Of a stretch of 64,000 bases of DNA, positions 10,320 through 19,604 are shown piece after piece. How positions within the stretch are numbered: the first letter of the stretch is position 1; each line of letters begins with the position of its first letter. The translations under genes and the position numbers were made by a program. The notes below the pieces were generated by a model that was not told where the DNA came from, searched no databases, and worked only from the letters and a program-made list of their open reading frames with translations. Source of the DNA: Pseudomonas sp. BCA17 (GTDB lineage Bacteria > Pseudomonadota > Gammaproteobacteria > Pseudomonadales > Pseudomonadaceae); contig NZ_SGWI01000002.1 in the NCBI RefSeq assembly GCF_004519405.1, positions 558,001-622,000 on the forward strand, in the 5' to 3' direction.

Positions 10320-11257
10320 ATCCAGCCTCCCGCCTGCAACACAAAGATCCCGATATTCGTGGTCACCGCCGCCATCAGGGTGGTGATCACGATAATCGCC
10401 GCCGCCAGTTCATGATTGCCCTCGGCCGCCCTGGCCATCACGAAACTCGCGGCTGCCGTCGGCGCGCCGAAATACAGAAACAGAATCCCCAGTTCCGGCC
10501 CACGAAAGCCCAGTAGCCAGGCGCCCAGCGTCGCCACCACCGGCAAGCCGATCATTTTCACCAGGCTGGCACTCAGGGCCATGCTCCCGCTTTTGCGCAA
10601 TGCGGCCAGTGACAGGGTGCCACCGATGCAGATCAGCGCCAGCGGCAAGGTCATGTCCGCCAGGTACTGCCCCGAGGACTCCAGCCAGCCCGGCAAGCCA
10701 ATCTGGAACACTGCGAACGGCGTGGCCGCAATCACACTGATGATCAGCGGGTTAGCCACTACGCTCTTGCAGATGCTCCACGGGTCGGACTTGATCACCG
10801 GGCTATACACCGCCAACACAATGGTCGACAGCGTGTTGTAGAACAGGATCACCAGCGCCGCGAGAATAGCGCCGAGAGAGATGCCGTAGTCCCCGTACAT
10901 GCTGGCGGCCAGCGCCAGGCCGATGACCCCGTTATTGCCGCGAAACGCGCCCTGGGTATAAATGCCGCGATCTTCAGGCGGGCAACGAAAAATCGCCCAC
11001 CCCCAGGCCATGGCAAAGCTGAGCAATGTGGCGACAGCAAAGTAGATCAGCAAACCCGGCTTGAGCGCCGAGTGCAGGTCGGCATGCAGGATGCCCAAAA
11101 ACAGCAGCGCCGGCATGGTGACGTTGAACACCAGGGACGAGGCGGTGTGGATAAAGTTGTCGTTGATCCAGTTGATGCGTTTGAGCAACACACCCAGGAA
11201 CAGCATGGCAAACACCGGCGCGGTGATGGTCAGGGTGGTGAGGAAAATAGCCAGCAT
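10316..11257 (-). CDS. AEC-family (auxin efflux carrier-like) permease
   Basis: A 313-residue membrane protein with about ten helices in the two five-helix halves of the AEC/bile-acid-sodium-symporter fold. An upstream in-frame start would add 29 polar residues, so MLAIFLTTLTITAPVFAM at 11257 is preferred. Bacterial AEC proteins carry malonate, malate or other organic acids; substrate not evident. Convergent with the CMD gene, sharing stop-codon bases. Confidence 0.8.
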   Translation of the reverse strand: MLAIFLTTLTITAPVFAMLFLGVLLKRINWINDNFIHTASSLVFNVTMPALLFLGILHADLHSALKPGLLIYFAVATLLSFAMAWGWAIFRCPPEDRGIYTQGAFRGNNGVIGLALAASMYGDYGISLGAILAALVILFYNTLSTIVLAVYSPVIKSDPWSICKSVVANPLIISVIAATPFAVFQIGLPGWLESSGQYLADMTLPLALICIGGTLSLAALRKSGSMALSASLVKMIGLPVVATLGAWLLGFRGPELGILFLYFGAPTAAASFVMARAAEGNHELAAAIIVITTLMAAVTTNIGIFVLQAGGWI

Positions 11258-11329
11258 GCCGGGGGGAACCTTGGTGAGCGTCGTCAGGTGGCTAATGATA
11301 AGCCATGCAACCCGCGCCGTCCGGTCTAA

Positions 11330-11420
11330 CGCTATCGGGGGCAAGCCCCTCCCACACCTGACCGCGTTCCTACAGGTTAAATGCGGTCAAAAAGTGGGAG
11401 CGGGCGTGCTCGCGAAGGCC
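11330..11420. repeat. REP-like inverted sequences
   Basis: GCTATCGGGGGCAAGCCCC near 11330 is the same REP core as at 8418. GTGGGAGCGGGCGTGCTCGCG near 11394 is a second REP type, also seen near 31706. They lie between the AEC transporter gene and the 3' end of garD. Confidence 0.6.
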
Positions 11421-11432
11421 GTCGACGCGGTC

Positions 11433-12986
11433 TCAGGTAATGGGTGCCGGGTTGAACAGAGTGATGTCGTTATGCAGCTTGTGATGTTCGGCCCACGTCT
11501 TCTTCTTGCCGCTGGCCACGTCCAGATAGAAGTGAAACAGCTCCCAGCCCAACTCCTCGATGCTCGCACGCCCGGTGGCGATGCGCCCGGCGTCGATGTC
11601 GATAAGGTCTGGCCAGCGCTGCGCCAGCTCGGTACGGGTTGAGACCTTCACCACGGGCGCCATCGCCAGCCCGTAAGGCGTGCCACGCCCAGTGGTGAAC
11701 ACATGCAGGTTCATGCCCGCCGCCAGCTGCAACGTGCCGCACACAAAGTCACTGGCCGGGGTCGCGCAAAAAATCAGGCCCTTGCCCTTGAAGCGCTCGC
11801 CAGGGCCCAGCACGCCGTTGATCGCGCTGCTGCCGGATTTGACGATGGAGCCCAGGGACTTCTCGACAATATTCGACAATCCACCCTTCTTGTTGCCCGG
11901 CGTGGTATTGGCACTGCGATCCGCTTCGCCTTTGGCCAGGTAACGGTCATACCAGTCCATTTCCCTGACCAGCGCCTGGGCTACTTCCTTGTCCTGGGCA
12001 CGAGAAGTCAGCAGGTAGATGGCGTCCCGGACTTCAGTCACTTCGGAAAACATCACCGTCGCCCCGGCTCGCAACAATAGGTCCGAGGCGTAGCCCAGCG
12101 CCGGGTTGGCGGTGATGCCGGAGAACGCATCACTACCACCGCACTGCATTCCCAGGATCAGCTCCGAGGCCGGCACGGTTTCACGGCGTCGCTGGTCGAG
12201 CTTCTTCAAGCGGGTTTCGGCAAGTGCCATGATCTGCTCGATCATTTCAGTGAAACCGTGGCTGGAGTCCTGCAGGCGGTATAACCACGGCTCGCTCAGA
12301 TCGACGGAGCTGTCGTTCTCATGCATCACTTGCCCGGCCTGCAGTTTCTCGCACCCCAGACTGATCACCAGCGCCTCGCCGCCCAGGTTCGGGTTGCGTG
12401 CCAGATTGCGCACCGTGCGGATCGGGATGTAGGCATCCGTCGCGGTGATCGCCACGCCGCAGCCGTAGCTATGGGTGAGCGCCACCACATCATCGACGTG
12501 CGGGTAATTGGGCAGCAGTTCGTCCTTGATGCGCTTGACCGCATGGTCCAGCACACCGGTGACGCACTGCACCGTGGTGGTGATGCCGAGGATATTGCGC
12601 GTCCCCACAGTACCGTCCGCGTTGCGATACCCCTCGAATGTAAAGCCCTCCAGCGGCGCCTGGGCTTCGGGTACCTCGGTGGACAGCGGCAAGCTGTCCA
12701 GCGGCGGCGCGGTGGGCATGCGCAGTTGGTCTTCCTGCACCCAACTGCCACGCGGAATCGGCGCCAGGGCGTAACCAATGGTCTGGCCATAACGAATAAT
12801 CCGACCGCCTTCGGGAATATCCTCCAGGGTCACCTTATGGCTCTGGGGAATAAACTCCACCGTCACCAGGCCGTCAGGAAACTCGGTCCCGGCCGGTACG
12901 CCCTGATCGTTGACCACGATCACCACATTGTCGCGTTCGTGCAAACGAATCGAGCGCGGCGAATCGGCATGTTCAATCAATTGCAT
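11433..12986 (-). CDS. garD: Galactarate dehydratase
   Basis: A 517-residue UxaA-superfamily enzyme that dehydrates D-galactarate to 5-keto-4-deoxyglucarate (Fe2+-dependent in characterised members). An N-terminal SAF domain spans about residues 10-85; the catalytic part follows with [29 protein letters not shown] and [19 protein letters not shown]. Length matches E. coli GarD. GTG one codon upstream is possible; the ATG at 12986 is used. It is last in a minus-strand set with the carrier, the dehydrogenase and kdgD, which consume its product. Confidence 0.9.
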   Translation of the reverse strand: MQLIEHADSPRSIRLHERDNVVIVVNDQGVPAGTEFPDGLVTVEFIPQSHKVTLEDIPEGGRIIRYGQTIGYALAPIPRGSWVQEDQLRMPTAPPLDSLPLSTEVPEAQAPLEGFTFEGYRNADGTVGTRNILGITTTVQCVTGVLDHAVKRIKDELLPNYPHVDDVVALTHSYGCGVAITATDAYIPIRTVRNLARNPNLGGEALVISLGCEKLQAGQVMHENDSSVDLSEPWLYRLQDSSHGFTEMIEQIMALAETRLKKLDQRRRETVPASELILGMQCGGSDAFSGITANPALGYASDLLLRAGATVMFSEVTEVRDAIYLLTSRAQDKEVAQALVREMDWYDRYLAKGEADRSANTTPGNKKGGLSNIVEKSLGSIVKSGSSAINGVLGPGERFKGKGLIFCATPASDFVCGTLQLAAGMNLHVFTTGRGTPYGLAMAPVVKVSTRTELAQRWPDLIDIDAGRIATGRASIEELGWELFHFYLDVASGKKKTWAEHHKLHNDITLFNPAPIT

Positions 12987-12997
12987 CACACGACCCC

Positions 12998-14362
12998 TCA
13001 GGAATGCGCTTCGGTTAGGTTGGTCAGCTCAGGCCCTTTGCTTGGAGGCTCTTTGAGTACTACACGCTTGATTGGGCCAACGATGACCAGGTAACTGAAC
13101 ACCGCCACCAGCGCGTTTGCCCCTACAAACACCAGGGCCCACTTGAAGGAACCGGTGGAGCTGATGATGTAGCCGATGACAATCGGTGTGGTAATCGACG
13201 CGAGGTTACCGAAGGTGTTGAACAAGCCGCCGCTGAGGCCGGCGATTTGTTTCGGCGAAGTGTCGGACACTACCGCCCAGCCCAGTGCGCCAACGCCTTT
13301 GCCGAAGAACGCCAAGGCCATGAAGCCCACCACCATCCATTCGATATCCACATAGTTGCAGGCCACGATGCTGCTGGAAACCAACAGGCCACCAATGATC
13401 GGCGCCTTGCGCGCGAAGGTCAGCGAATGGCCCCTGCGCAGAAGATAATCGGAAATCACCCCACCCAGTACACCGCCGATAAACCCGCAGATAGCTGGCA
13501 ACGAGGCAATGAAACCGGCCTTGAGGATGGTCATGCCACGGTCCTGCACCAAGTACACCGGGAACCAGGTGAGGAAGAAGTACGTGATACCGTTTATGCA
13601 ATATTGGCCCAGGTATACACCGAGCATCATGCGGTTGGTCAGCAACTGGCGGATGTAATCCCACTTCGGACCGTCGGTTTTTTTGCCCTTCCCTTTGTCC
13701 TGATCCATATCGACCATCGCACCATTGGCGGCGATGTGATTGAACTCGGCTTCGTTGATCATCGGATGGTGGCGCGGGCTGTGGATCACTTTCAGCCAGA
13801 CCAGCGAAAAGATGATGCCGATCGCACCCATCACGATAAACACGTGTTGCCAGCCGAAGGTGTAGACGATCCAGCCCATCAGCGGTGCAAACAGCACGGT
13901 GGCGAAGTATTGCGCCGAGTTGAAGATCGCCGATGCCGTACCGCGCTCCGCCGTAGGAAACCACGCCGCGACAATACGGGCATTGCCGGGAAACGACGGC
14001 GCTTCGGCCAGGCCCACCAGGAAACGCAGCATGAACAGCGCGACCACCGCAGTGGAAACCCCGAACTCACCAACATAACCTTGCAGCACGGTGAACAGCG
14101 ACCAAGTGAAGATGCTCAAGGCATAGATTTTTTTCGAGCCGAACCGGTCCAGCAGCCAGCCACCGGGAATTTGCCCGGCTACGTAGGCCCAACCGAATGC
14201 GGAGAAGATGTAACCGAGGGTGACCGCGTCGATGCCGAGGTCTTTTTGCAGGCTGGAGCCGGCGATTGCGATAGTGGCCCGGTCGGCATAGTTGATCGTC
14301 GTCACCAGAAACAGCATGAGCAGGATCAAATAGCGGACGTGGGTCGGCTTGGTCGCTTGCAT
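12998..14362 (-). CDS. MFS galactarate/glucarate transporter (GarP/GudP type)
   Basis: A 454-residue major-facilitator protein with 12 predicted helices of the anion:cation symporter family. [20 protein letters not shown] and the [11 protein letters not shown] loop after helix 2 are typical of hexarate carriers. It starts 11 bp upstream of garD and is followed by enzymes of the same pathway, which supports uptake of galactarate and/or glucarate. Exact substrate preference is inferred from context. Confidence 0.85.
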   Translation of the reverse strand: MQATKPTHVRYLILLMLFLVTTINYADRATIAIAGSSLQKDLGIDAVTLGYIFSAFGWAYVAGQIPGGWLLDRFGSKKIYALSIFTWSLFTVLQGYVGEFGVSTAVVALFMLRFLVGLAEAPSFPGNARIVAAWFPTAERGTASAIFNSAQYFATVLFAPLMGWIVYTFGWQHVFIVMGAIGIIFSLVWLKVIHSPRHHPMINEAEFNHIAANGAMVDMDQDKGKGKKTDGPKWDYIRQLLTNRMMLGVYLGQYCINGITYFFLTWFPVYLVQDRGMTILKAGFIASLPAICGFIGGVLGGVISDYLLRRGHSLTFARKAPIIGGLLVSSSIVACNYVDIEWMVVGFMALAFFGKGVGALGWAVVSDTSPKQIAGLSGGLFNTFGNLASITTPIVIGYIISSTGSFKWALVFVGANALVAVFSYLVIVGPIKRVVLKEPPSKGPELTNLTEAHS

Positions 14363-14417
14363 GAAGATGTACTCCCACTAATTATTTTTTTTGCGGGTAA
14401 GCATTTCTGTGTTGGGT

Positions 14418-14446
14418 GTAGGAACCGGCAGGCTACCGGCTCCTAC
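14418..14446. repeat. Short hairpin in the carrier-dehydrogenase gap
   Basis: GTAGGA-A-CCGG and CCGG-C-TCCTAC form an inverted repeat around a short loop in the 96-bp gap between the dehydrogenase and carrier genes. It resembles a small REP-like palindrome; without a T run, a terminator is unlikely. Confidence 0.45.
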
Positions 14447-14458
14447 TGCGGGTACGTC

Positions 14459-15904
14459 TTACGACCCGATGTAGCTGGTTTTCACCACTGTGTAGAACTC
14501 TTGCGCATAGCGACCTTGCTCACGCGAACCATAGGATGAGCCTTTACGACCACCGAAAGGAACGTGGTAGTCCACACCTGCGGTCGGCAGGTTGACCATG
14601 ACCATCCCGGCCTGGGAGTGGCGCTTGAAGTGGTTGGCGTACTTCAGCGACGTGGTGGCAATACCGGCTGACAAACCGAATTCGGTGTCGTTGGCCATGG
14701 CCAGCGCGGCCTCGTAATCCGCTACGCGTACCACGTTGGCCACCGGCCCGAAGATCTCTTCACGACTGATGCGCATGGCGGCTTCACTGTCGGCAAACAA
14801 CGTCGGTGCCAGGTAGTAGCCCTCGGTGTCGCAGGTCACCAGGCCGCCACCGCTGACCAGCCGTGCGCCTTCGCTTTGGCCGATGTCGATGTATTTCAGG
14901 TCCTGGTCCAACTGGGCCTGGGACACTACCGGGCCGATATCGGTGCCGCTTTTCAGGGCGTGGCCGACGGTGATCGACTTCATGCGCTCGGCCATGGCCG
15001 CGACGAACCGGTCGTGGATACCAGCCGTTACGATCAAGCGACTGGATGCGGTGCAACGCTGGCCGGTTGAATAGAAAGCGCTCTGTACCGACAGCTCGAC
15101 AGCCTGCTTGAGGTCGGCGTCATCGAGGATGATCTGCGGGTTCTTGCCGCCCATTTCCAACTGCACTTTGGCCTGGCGCGACACGCAGCTCACAGCGATC
15201 TGGCGACCCACGCCCACCGAGCCGGTAAAGCTGATGCCGTCGACTTTCGGGCTGTTGACCAGCACATCGCCGACCACACGGCCGCTGCCCATCACCAGGT
15301 TAAACACGCCGGAGGGGAAACCGGCGCGGGAGATGATTTCCGCCAGGGCCCAGGCACAGCCCGGCACCAACTCGGCGGGTTTGATCACCACGCAATTGCC
15401 ATAGGCCAGGGCCGGGGCGATTTTCCAGGCGGGGATAGCAATCGGGAAATTCCACGGCGTGATCAAGCCGACCACCCCCAATGCCTCGCGGGTGACTTCA
15501 ACGTTCACGCCTGGGCGCACCGACGGCACGTAGTCGCCCGACAGGCGCAAGCACTCACCGGCGAAGAACTTGAAGATGTTGCCAGCGCGGGTCACTTCGC
15601 CGATGGCTTCGGGCAGGGTTTTGCCCTCTTCCCGAGCCAACAGTGTGCCGAGTTCTTCACGACGGGCGAGGATTTCGCTGCCGACTTTATCCAGGGCATC
15701 GTGTCGAGCCTGAATACCGGATGTCGACCAGGCAGGGAACGCGGCACGGGCGGCATCAATAGCCGCATTGACCTGGGCGACGTCAGCCTTGGCGTATTCG
15801 CCGATGACATCAGACAACTCCGACGGGTTGAGATTGACGCAATAGTCGGCACCGGCCACCCACTCGCCGTTGATGTAGTTTTCAAAACGCTTGGCTTGGG
15901 ACAC
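14459..15904 (-). CDS. Alpha-ketoglutarate semialdehyde (2,5-dioxovalerate) dehydrogenase
   Basis: A 481-residue aldehyde dehydrogenase with the catalytic Glu in QLEMGGKNPQ and the nucleophilic Cys in STGQRCTASSR. In this pathway the KdgD product 2,5-dioxovalerate is oxidised with NAD(P)+ to 2-oxoglutarate; the adjacent kdgD makes that assignment strong. ALDH sequence alone would not fix the substrate. Second gene of the operon, downstream of the hairpin that follows kdgD. Confidence 0.85.
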   Translation of the reverse strand: MSQAKRFENYINGEWVAGADYCVNLNPSELSDVIGEYAKADVAQVNAAIDAARAAFPAWSTSGIQARHDALDKVGSEILARREELGTLLAREEGKTLPEAIGEVTRAGNIFKFFAGECLRLSGDYVPSVRPGVNVEVTREALGVVGLITPWNFPIAIPAWKIAPALAYGNCVVIKPAELVPGCAWALAEIISRAGFPSGVFNLVMGSGRVVGDVLVNSPKVDGISFTGSVGVGRQIAVSCVSRQAKVQLEMGGKNPQIILDDADLKQAVELSVQSAFYSTGQRCTASSRLIVTAGIHDRFVAAMAERMKSITVGHALKSGTDIGPVVSQAQLDQDLKYIDIGQSEGARLVSGGGLVTCDTEGYYLAPTLFADSEAAMRISREEIFGPVANVVRVADYEAALAMANDTEFGLSAGIATTSLKYANHFKRHSQAGMVMVNLPTAGVDYHVPFGGRKGSSYGSREQGRYAQEFYTVVKTSYIGS

Positions 15905-15921
15905 AAATCTTCTCCTGACGC

Positions 15922-15949
15922 AAAAGGCCGCTGATTGCTCAGCGGCCTT
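15922..15949 (-). terminator. Terminator-like hairpin after kdgD inside the operon
   Basis: An 11-bp perfect stem (AAGGCCGCTGA / TCAGCGGCCTT) with a TTGC loop is followed on the minus strand by TTTTG. It lies in the 54-bp gap between kdgD and the dehydrogenase, so it may reduce transcription of the three downstream genes. The short T tract suggests partial termination. Confidence 0.6.
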
Positions 15950-15958
15950 GTTGATAAG

Positions 15959-16870
15959 TTACTGCGGACCTTGCTTGTCGATCAGCGCGGCCAGGGCTTC
16001 GTACTCTTCCGGCAGCAAGTCAGTCAGCGGGGTACGGACCGGGCCTGCGTCGTAGCCGGCGATTTTGGCGCCGGCCTTGACGATGCTCACGGCATAGCCC
16101 GCCTTGCGGTTACGGATGTCGAGGTAAGGCAGGAAGAAGTTGTCGATGATCTTGGCGACCGTGGCGTGATCGTCCTTGGCAATCGCGTGGTAGAAGTCCA
16201 TCGCGGTTTTCGGGATGAAGTTGAACACCGCGGAGGAGTACACCGGAACGCCCAGGGCCTTGTAGGCCGCAGCGTAAACCTCTGCAGTCGGCAGGCCGCC
16301 GAGGTAGCTGAAACGGTCGCCCAGACGACGGCGGATCGACACCATCAACTCGATGTCACCCAGGCCATCCTTGTAGCCGATCAGGTTCGGGCAGCGTTCG
16401 GCCAGGCGCTCAAGCAATGGCGCAGTGAGGCGGCAAACGTTGCGGTTGTAGACCACCACGCCGATTTTGACCGATTTGCACACCGCTTCAACGTGGGCGG
16501 CAACGCCGTCCTGGCTGGCTTCGGTGAGGTAGTGCGGCAACAGCAGCAAGCCTTTGGCACCGAGGCGTTCGGCTTCCTGGGCGTACTCGATGGCCTGGCG
16601 GGTCGAACCGCCCACGCCGGCGAGGATCGGCACACTGGTGGCGCAGGTATCAACGGCGGTTTTCACCACTTGGGAATATTCACTGGCGGCCAGGGAAAAA
16701 AACTCACCGGTACCACCGGCGGCGAACAACGCGGTGGCGCCGTAGGGTGCCAGCCATTCCAGGCGCTTGATGTAGCCCGCCTGATGGAAGTCACCCTGTG
16801 CATTGAAATCGGTCACCGGGAAAGACAGCAGACCGTGGGAAAGGATGGACTTCAGTTCTTGTGGATTCAT
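15959..16870 (-). CDS. kdgD: 5-dehydro-4-deoxyglucarate dehydratase
   Basis: A 303-residue class I aldolase-fold (DapA/NAL superfamily) enzyme that dehydrates and decarboxylates 5-keto-4-deoxyglucarate to 2,5-dioxovalerate and CO2. [12 protein letters not shown] near residue 50 is the family GG-T-GE motif, and the Schiff-base Lys is in [10 protein letters not shown] near 190. First gene of the minus-strand operon, with promoter and palindrome upstream at 16924-16963. Length is normal. Confidence 0.93.
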   Translation of the reverse strand: MNPQELKSILSHGLLSFPVTDFNAQGDFHQAGYIKRLEWLAPYGATALFAAGGTGEFFSLAASEYSQVVKTAVDTCATSVPILAGVGGSTRQAIEYAQEAERLGAKGLLLLPHYLTEASQDGVAAHVEAVCKSVKIGVVVYNRNVCRLTAPLLERLAERCPNLIGYKDGLGDIELMVSIRRRLGDRFSYLGGLPTAEVYAAAYKALGVPVYSSAVFNFIPKTAMDFYHAIAKDDHATVAKIIDNFFLPYLDIRNRKAGYAVSIVKAGAKIAGYDAGPVRTPLTDLLPEEYEALAALIDKQGPQ

Positions 16871-16923
16871 TATTCGAACACCCTGGGCAAAGACTTCTGT
16901 GAAAGGTTGTTGTTGGTTTGGCG

Positions 16924-16937
16924 ATGTCGTACGTCAT
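16924..16937. promoter_or_regulatory. Candidate GntR/FadR-type operator at the kdgD promoter
   Basis: ATGTCGTACGTCAT is a palindrome of the form ATGnCGTACGnCAT that overlaps the candidate kdgD -10 box. A second GTAC-centred half-site follows at 16938-16944. The regulator encoded at 18260-19009 is the obvious candidate ligand-responsive repressor. The match is structural; no published motif is claimed. Confidence 0.45.
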
Positions 16938-16963
16938 CGTACAACTATAAAAAGATTCGTCAA
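16936..16963 (-). promoter_or_regulatory. Candidate sigma-70 promoter of kdgD
   Basis: Reading leftward, TTGACG (16963-16958) and TACGAT (16941-16936) are spaced 16 bp. The -10 box overlaps the palindromic operator, consistent with repression by steric block. Confidence 0.5.
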
Positions 16964-17010
16964 CTGCAATTCATCAGACTTCATTCTGTGCGGTGTTGAG
17001 ACGCTCCTTC

Positions 17011-17038
17011 TTGACGTAGGAAATTTTTCCTCTACTCT
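17011..17038 (+). promoter_or_regulatory. Candidate sigma-70 promoter of the phospholipase gene
   Basis: TTGACG (17011-17016) and TACTCT (17033-17038) are spaced 16 bp. The predicted start of transcription falls at the left edge of the LexA box. Confidence 0.5.
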
Positions 17039-17046
17039 TCGATTAG

Positions 17047-17062
17047 CTGTATATACATACAG
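17047..17062. promoter_or_regulatory. LexA (SOS) box
   Basis: CTGTATATACATACAG has the CTG-N10-CAG form and differs from the idealised LexA1 box (CTGTATATATATACAG) at one central base. It begins about 9 bp after the candidate -10 and ends 39 bp before the phospholipase ATG, the geometry of a LexA-repressed promoter. The motif is seen directly; SOS control is inference. Confidence 0.8.
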
Positions 17063-17101
17063 TTATCAAGGAAGATTCCTACGACATAGCAAGGAGCTAA
17101 C

Positions 17102-18256
17102 ATGTCAGGTCTTGAACTCGCTGCACCCGAAAAAAACCCACCTACCCTGCGCTTCGAAGGGGGTGAACACACCGCCATCGGCGACGACACCCTGTTGCGC
17201 TTCGTCAAAGACGCTCCGGCGATTCCGGCACATCAGGTCGAGTTGCACCTGCCTAACGGCCTGGCGCTGACGTATGGCCAAGTGATCGCCTTGGGTGGAG
17301 ACTTCTATGGCATCCCCGGCCAACCCATCAGCGATGGCGCTTCCCCTGCCGACCGTGTGCAACGCTTTAGCGCAGCGTTTAACTCGCTGGCCGTGCTACC
17401 GGCATCGCGGGAAGAGGCCAGGAAAATTCTGGCGGTGATGCAAAAGGAGATCAACGCGGTCAACCAGGCCATCAAAGACGGCAAGCAGCCCCATGAAGCG
17501 TATGACGCCCTGGGTGATACGTTATCTGAAGAATGGAACCGGATCACCGGCGGCGGCAGTGCGGTTTCGGCGCTGATCCCACTGGGACGCTACTTGAAGT
17601 TGGCGGCGGACAATGCCGACCATTTCGGCGAGTGGGCACTTTCGGCCTATCTGGCGGGGCACACGGCAGCACTTCAACAAGCCGTCGTCGCTCATCAGAC
17701 TGGCACCGACCAGGCGTTGGAGCTGGCGTATGCCATGAACAGCTTCGCGGATCACTTTTTGACTGACCTGTTCTCCGCCGGCCACTTGCGTGTGCCGCGC
17801 AAACAACTGGCGGCCGTGGTGACTCCCGGCGAACTGGGTTCACTGATCAGTCGCTTCATGCACGACGAAGACAGCAAATTCGGGCTCAAGGTGCGCAATG
17901 CCATGGGCGATCAGTGGCACGCGTATGGGGATAAACGCTATTTCGATACGATCGACGCGGACAATCGGGTGCAGGTCAAACGTGCGGTGCAGGCTTCGGC
18001 GGATGAGATTTTCGACACGTTTATCAGTGGTGTCGCGCCCTCCCCGGCCAACTTCAAGGCACCGCTGTACGTGCCCGATCTGAATGCCGCGCAGAACCCG
18101 GCGAATAACTTTTCGCCGCTGTTCAAGATGGACGGCGACAAAGTGCTGCGTCGAAAGGACGTGAATGACCTGAACGACAAACACTGGACGAATGATTGGT
18201 GGGGATGGAGCACCTATCTGCTACTCAAGGACTATAAGCCCAACCAACCCGCGTAA
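17102..18256 (+). CDS. Metallophospholipase C-like protein (P. fluorescens/Legionella PLC class)
   Basis: A 384-residue protein with no obvious signal peptide. The central segment SFADHFLTDLFSAGHLRVPR and the later MHDEDSKFGL and GDQWHAYGDKRYF are rich in His/Asp in the pattern of zinc phospholipases C, and resemble the P. fluorescens phosphatidylcholine-hydrolysing PLC class also found as Legionella secreted PLCs. The family is recognised from memory of these motifs, so substrate is not certain. The ATG at 17102 follows AAGGAG. It lies between kdgD (divergent) and the gntR-type regulator (convergent) and has its own LexA-box promoter, so it is probably unrelated to sugar-acid use. Confidence 0.65.
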   Translation: MSGLELAAPEKNPPTLRFEGGEHTAIGDDTLLRFVKDAPAIPAHQVELHLPNGLALTYGQVIALGGDFYGIPGQPISDGASPADRVQRFSAAFNSLAVLPASREEARKILAVMQKEINAVNQAIKDGKQPHEAYDALGDTLSEEWNRITGGGSAVSALIPLGRYLKLAADNADHFGEWALSAYLAGHTAALQQAVVAHQTGTDQALELAYAMNSFADHFLTDLFSAGHLRVPRKQLAAVVTPGELGSLISRFMHDEDSKFGLKVRNAMGDQWHAYGDKRYFDTIDADNRVQVKRAVQASADEIFDTFISGVAPSPANFKAPLYVPDLNAAQNPANNFSPLFKMDGDKVLRRKDVNDLNDKHWTNDWWGWSTYLLLKDYKPNQPA

Positions 18257-18259
18257 CCG

Positions 18260-19009
18260 TTAACCGCGCTGCGCCTGCGCCTCTTCATGGGCATGGCGCA
18301 GCCGCTCCCGACTATTGGTCAGATGCAAGCGCATGGCTGCCCGCGCGGCATCCGAATCCTGCCGCGCAATCGCCTCATAAATCTCTTCGTGCTCACGACT
18401 CAAGCGGTCCATGTAGTGCTGCTGGTCATCGTGGGCCAGGCGTGCGGAATTCAAACGCGTTCGCGGAATGATGCTGGTGCCCAGGTGGGTCATGATGTCG
18501 GTGAAGTAACGGTTGCCGGTAGAGAGCGCAATCTCCAGGTGGAATGCAAAGTCAGAGGCCACCGCATCACCCGCATGGGACGCGCTTTCATTCAGGGCAT
18601 CGAGGGCTGCACGCATGGCCGCCAATTGTTCATCGCTACGGCGCAGGGCCGCGAGGCCGGCAGACTCCACTTCCAGGCTGATCCTCAGCTCCAGAATCGC
18701 CAACACATCACGCAGCGTCACGACCGTGGCCGGGTCAATCCGAAAGCCGCTGGGGCTTGGCGTATCCAACACAAAAGTGCCGATACCGTGGCGGGTTTCC
18801 ACCTGCCCTGCGGCCTGCAATCGCGAGATCGCTTCACGCACCACGGTACGACTGACCCCATGGGCGTCCATGATCGCCGACTCCGTCGGCAATTTATCGC
18901 CGCGCTTGAGTTGCCCATCGCGGATCTGCTCGGACAACACCGTGACCAGTTCCTGGGCAAGACTGCGGCGCTTGCGGGGAAGACGCGGGGCGGTGTGGGT
19001 GTTATCCAT
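18260..19009 (-). CDS. FadR-subfamily GntR transcriptional regulator
   Basis: A 249-residue regulator with an N-terminal winged helix-turn-helix (RDGQLKRGDKLPTESAIMDA, then SRTVVREAISRLQAAG) and a C-terminal all-helical FCD domain with metal/ligand His residues, for example in DFAFHLEIALSTGN. FadR-type regulators near hexarate genes normally sense the substrate or an intermediate. It is convergent with the phospholipase gene (3-bp gap) and separated by it from kdgD. Confidence 0.85.
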   Translation of the reverse strand: MDNTHTAPRLPRKRRSLAQELVTVLSEQIRDGQLKRGDKLPTESAIMDAHGVSRTVVREAISRLQAAGQVETRHGIGTFVLDTPSPSGFRIDPATVVTLRDVLAILELRISLEVESAGLAALRRSDEQLAAMRAALDALNESASHAGDAVASDFAFHLEIALSTGNRYFTDIMTHLGTSIIPRTRLNSARLAHDDQQHYMDRLSREHEEIYEAIARQDSDAARAAMRLHLTNSRERLRHAHEEAQAQRG

Positions 19010-19106
19010 GATGAATCATCTTTCTCGGCGAACTTGAGCACGCATGATAGCCCATGGCGGTTGTACGATCACCGTCCCGTCGCGACTTTCATCTTTATCA
19101 TCTGCG

Positions 19107-19141
19107 CAAAAAAATGCCCCGACGCAGGTCGAGGCATTTTC
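19107..19141. terminator. Bidirectional intrinsic terminator after sspB
   Basis: ATGCC-C-CGAC / GTCG-A-GGCAT forms a stem flanked by A and T runs on both sides, about 27 bp past the sspB stop. It ends the sspA-sspB transcript. Confidence 0.75.
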
Positions 19142-19167
19142 CAGGATTACCACCCAGGGTAAACCGG

Positions 19168-19587
19168 TTACTTCACCACTTTCAGGCTCGGCCGGCCGCT
19201 GGGACGCGGTGGCTCGGTGTCCGGTGGTGGCACATCATCACCGTCTTCGCCTTCAATCGATTCGTCATCGCTGAAAGGCGCCTCCAGATCAAATACCATG
19301 CCTTGGCCATTCTCACGGGCATAGATCCCAAGAATGGCGCCAATCGGCACGTACAGCGTATGCGGCACGCCACCAAAACGCCCTTCGAAGCTGATCGCTT
19401 CATTGTCCATGTGCAAATGGCGCACGGCGCTGGGCGATACGTTCAGGACGATCTGCCCGTCACTGGCGAAACCCTGCGGTACCTGAACCGCGGGAAATTC
19501 AGAGTTGACCAGTACGTGCGGGGTGCAATCGTTGTCCACAATCCACTCATAGAGCGCGCGGACCAGGTAGGGTCGACTGGAGTTCAT
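19168..19587 (-). CDS. sspB: ClpXP protease specificity-enhancing factor SspB
   Basis: A 139-residue adaptor that tethers ssrA-tagged polypeptides to ClpX. The N-terminal fold is well conserved (SSRPYLVRALYEWIVDN, HVLVNSEFPAVQVPQGF, FEGRFGGVPHTLYVPI) and an acidic linker leads to the C-terminal ClpX-binding tail, here ending RPSLKVVK. It follows sspA with 17 bp between. Confidence 0.95.
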   Translation of the reverse strand: MNSSRPYLVRALYEWIVDNDCTPHVLVNSEFPAVQVPQGFASDGQIVLNVSPSAVRHLHMDNEAISFEGRFGGVPHTLYVPIGAILGIYARENGQGMVFDLEAPFSDDESIEGEDGDDVPPPDTEPPRPSGRPSLKVVK

Positions 19588-19604
19588 CAGCGGCTCCTTA
19601 AGCC

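Noticed and set aside
13247..14539. 430-residue ORF antisense to the MFS carrier
   Set aside because: His/Gln/Arg-rich shadow of a clear transporter gene.
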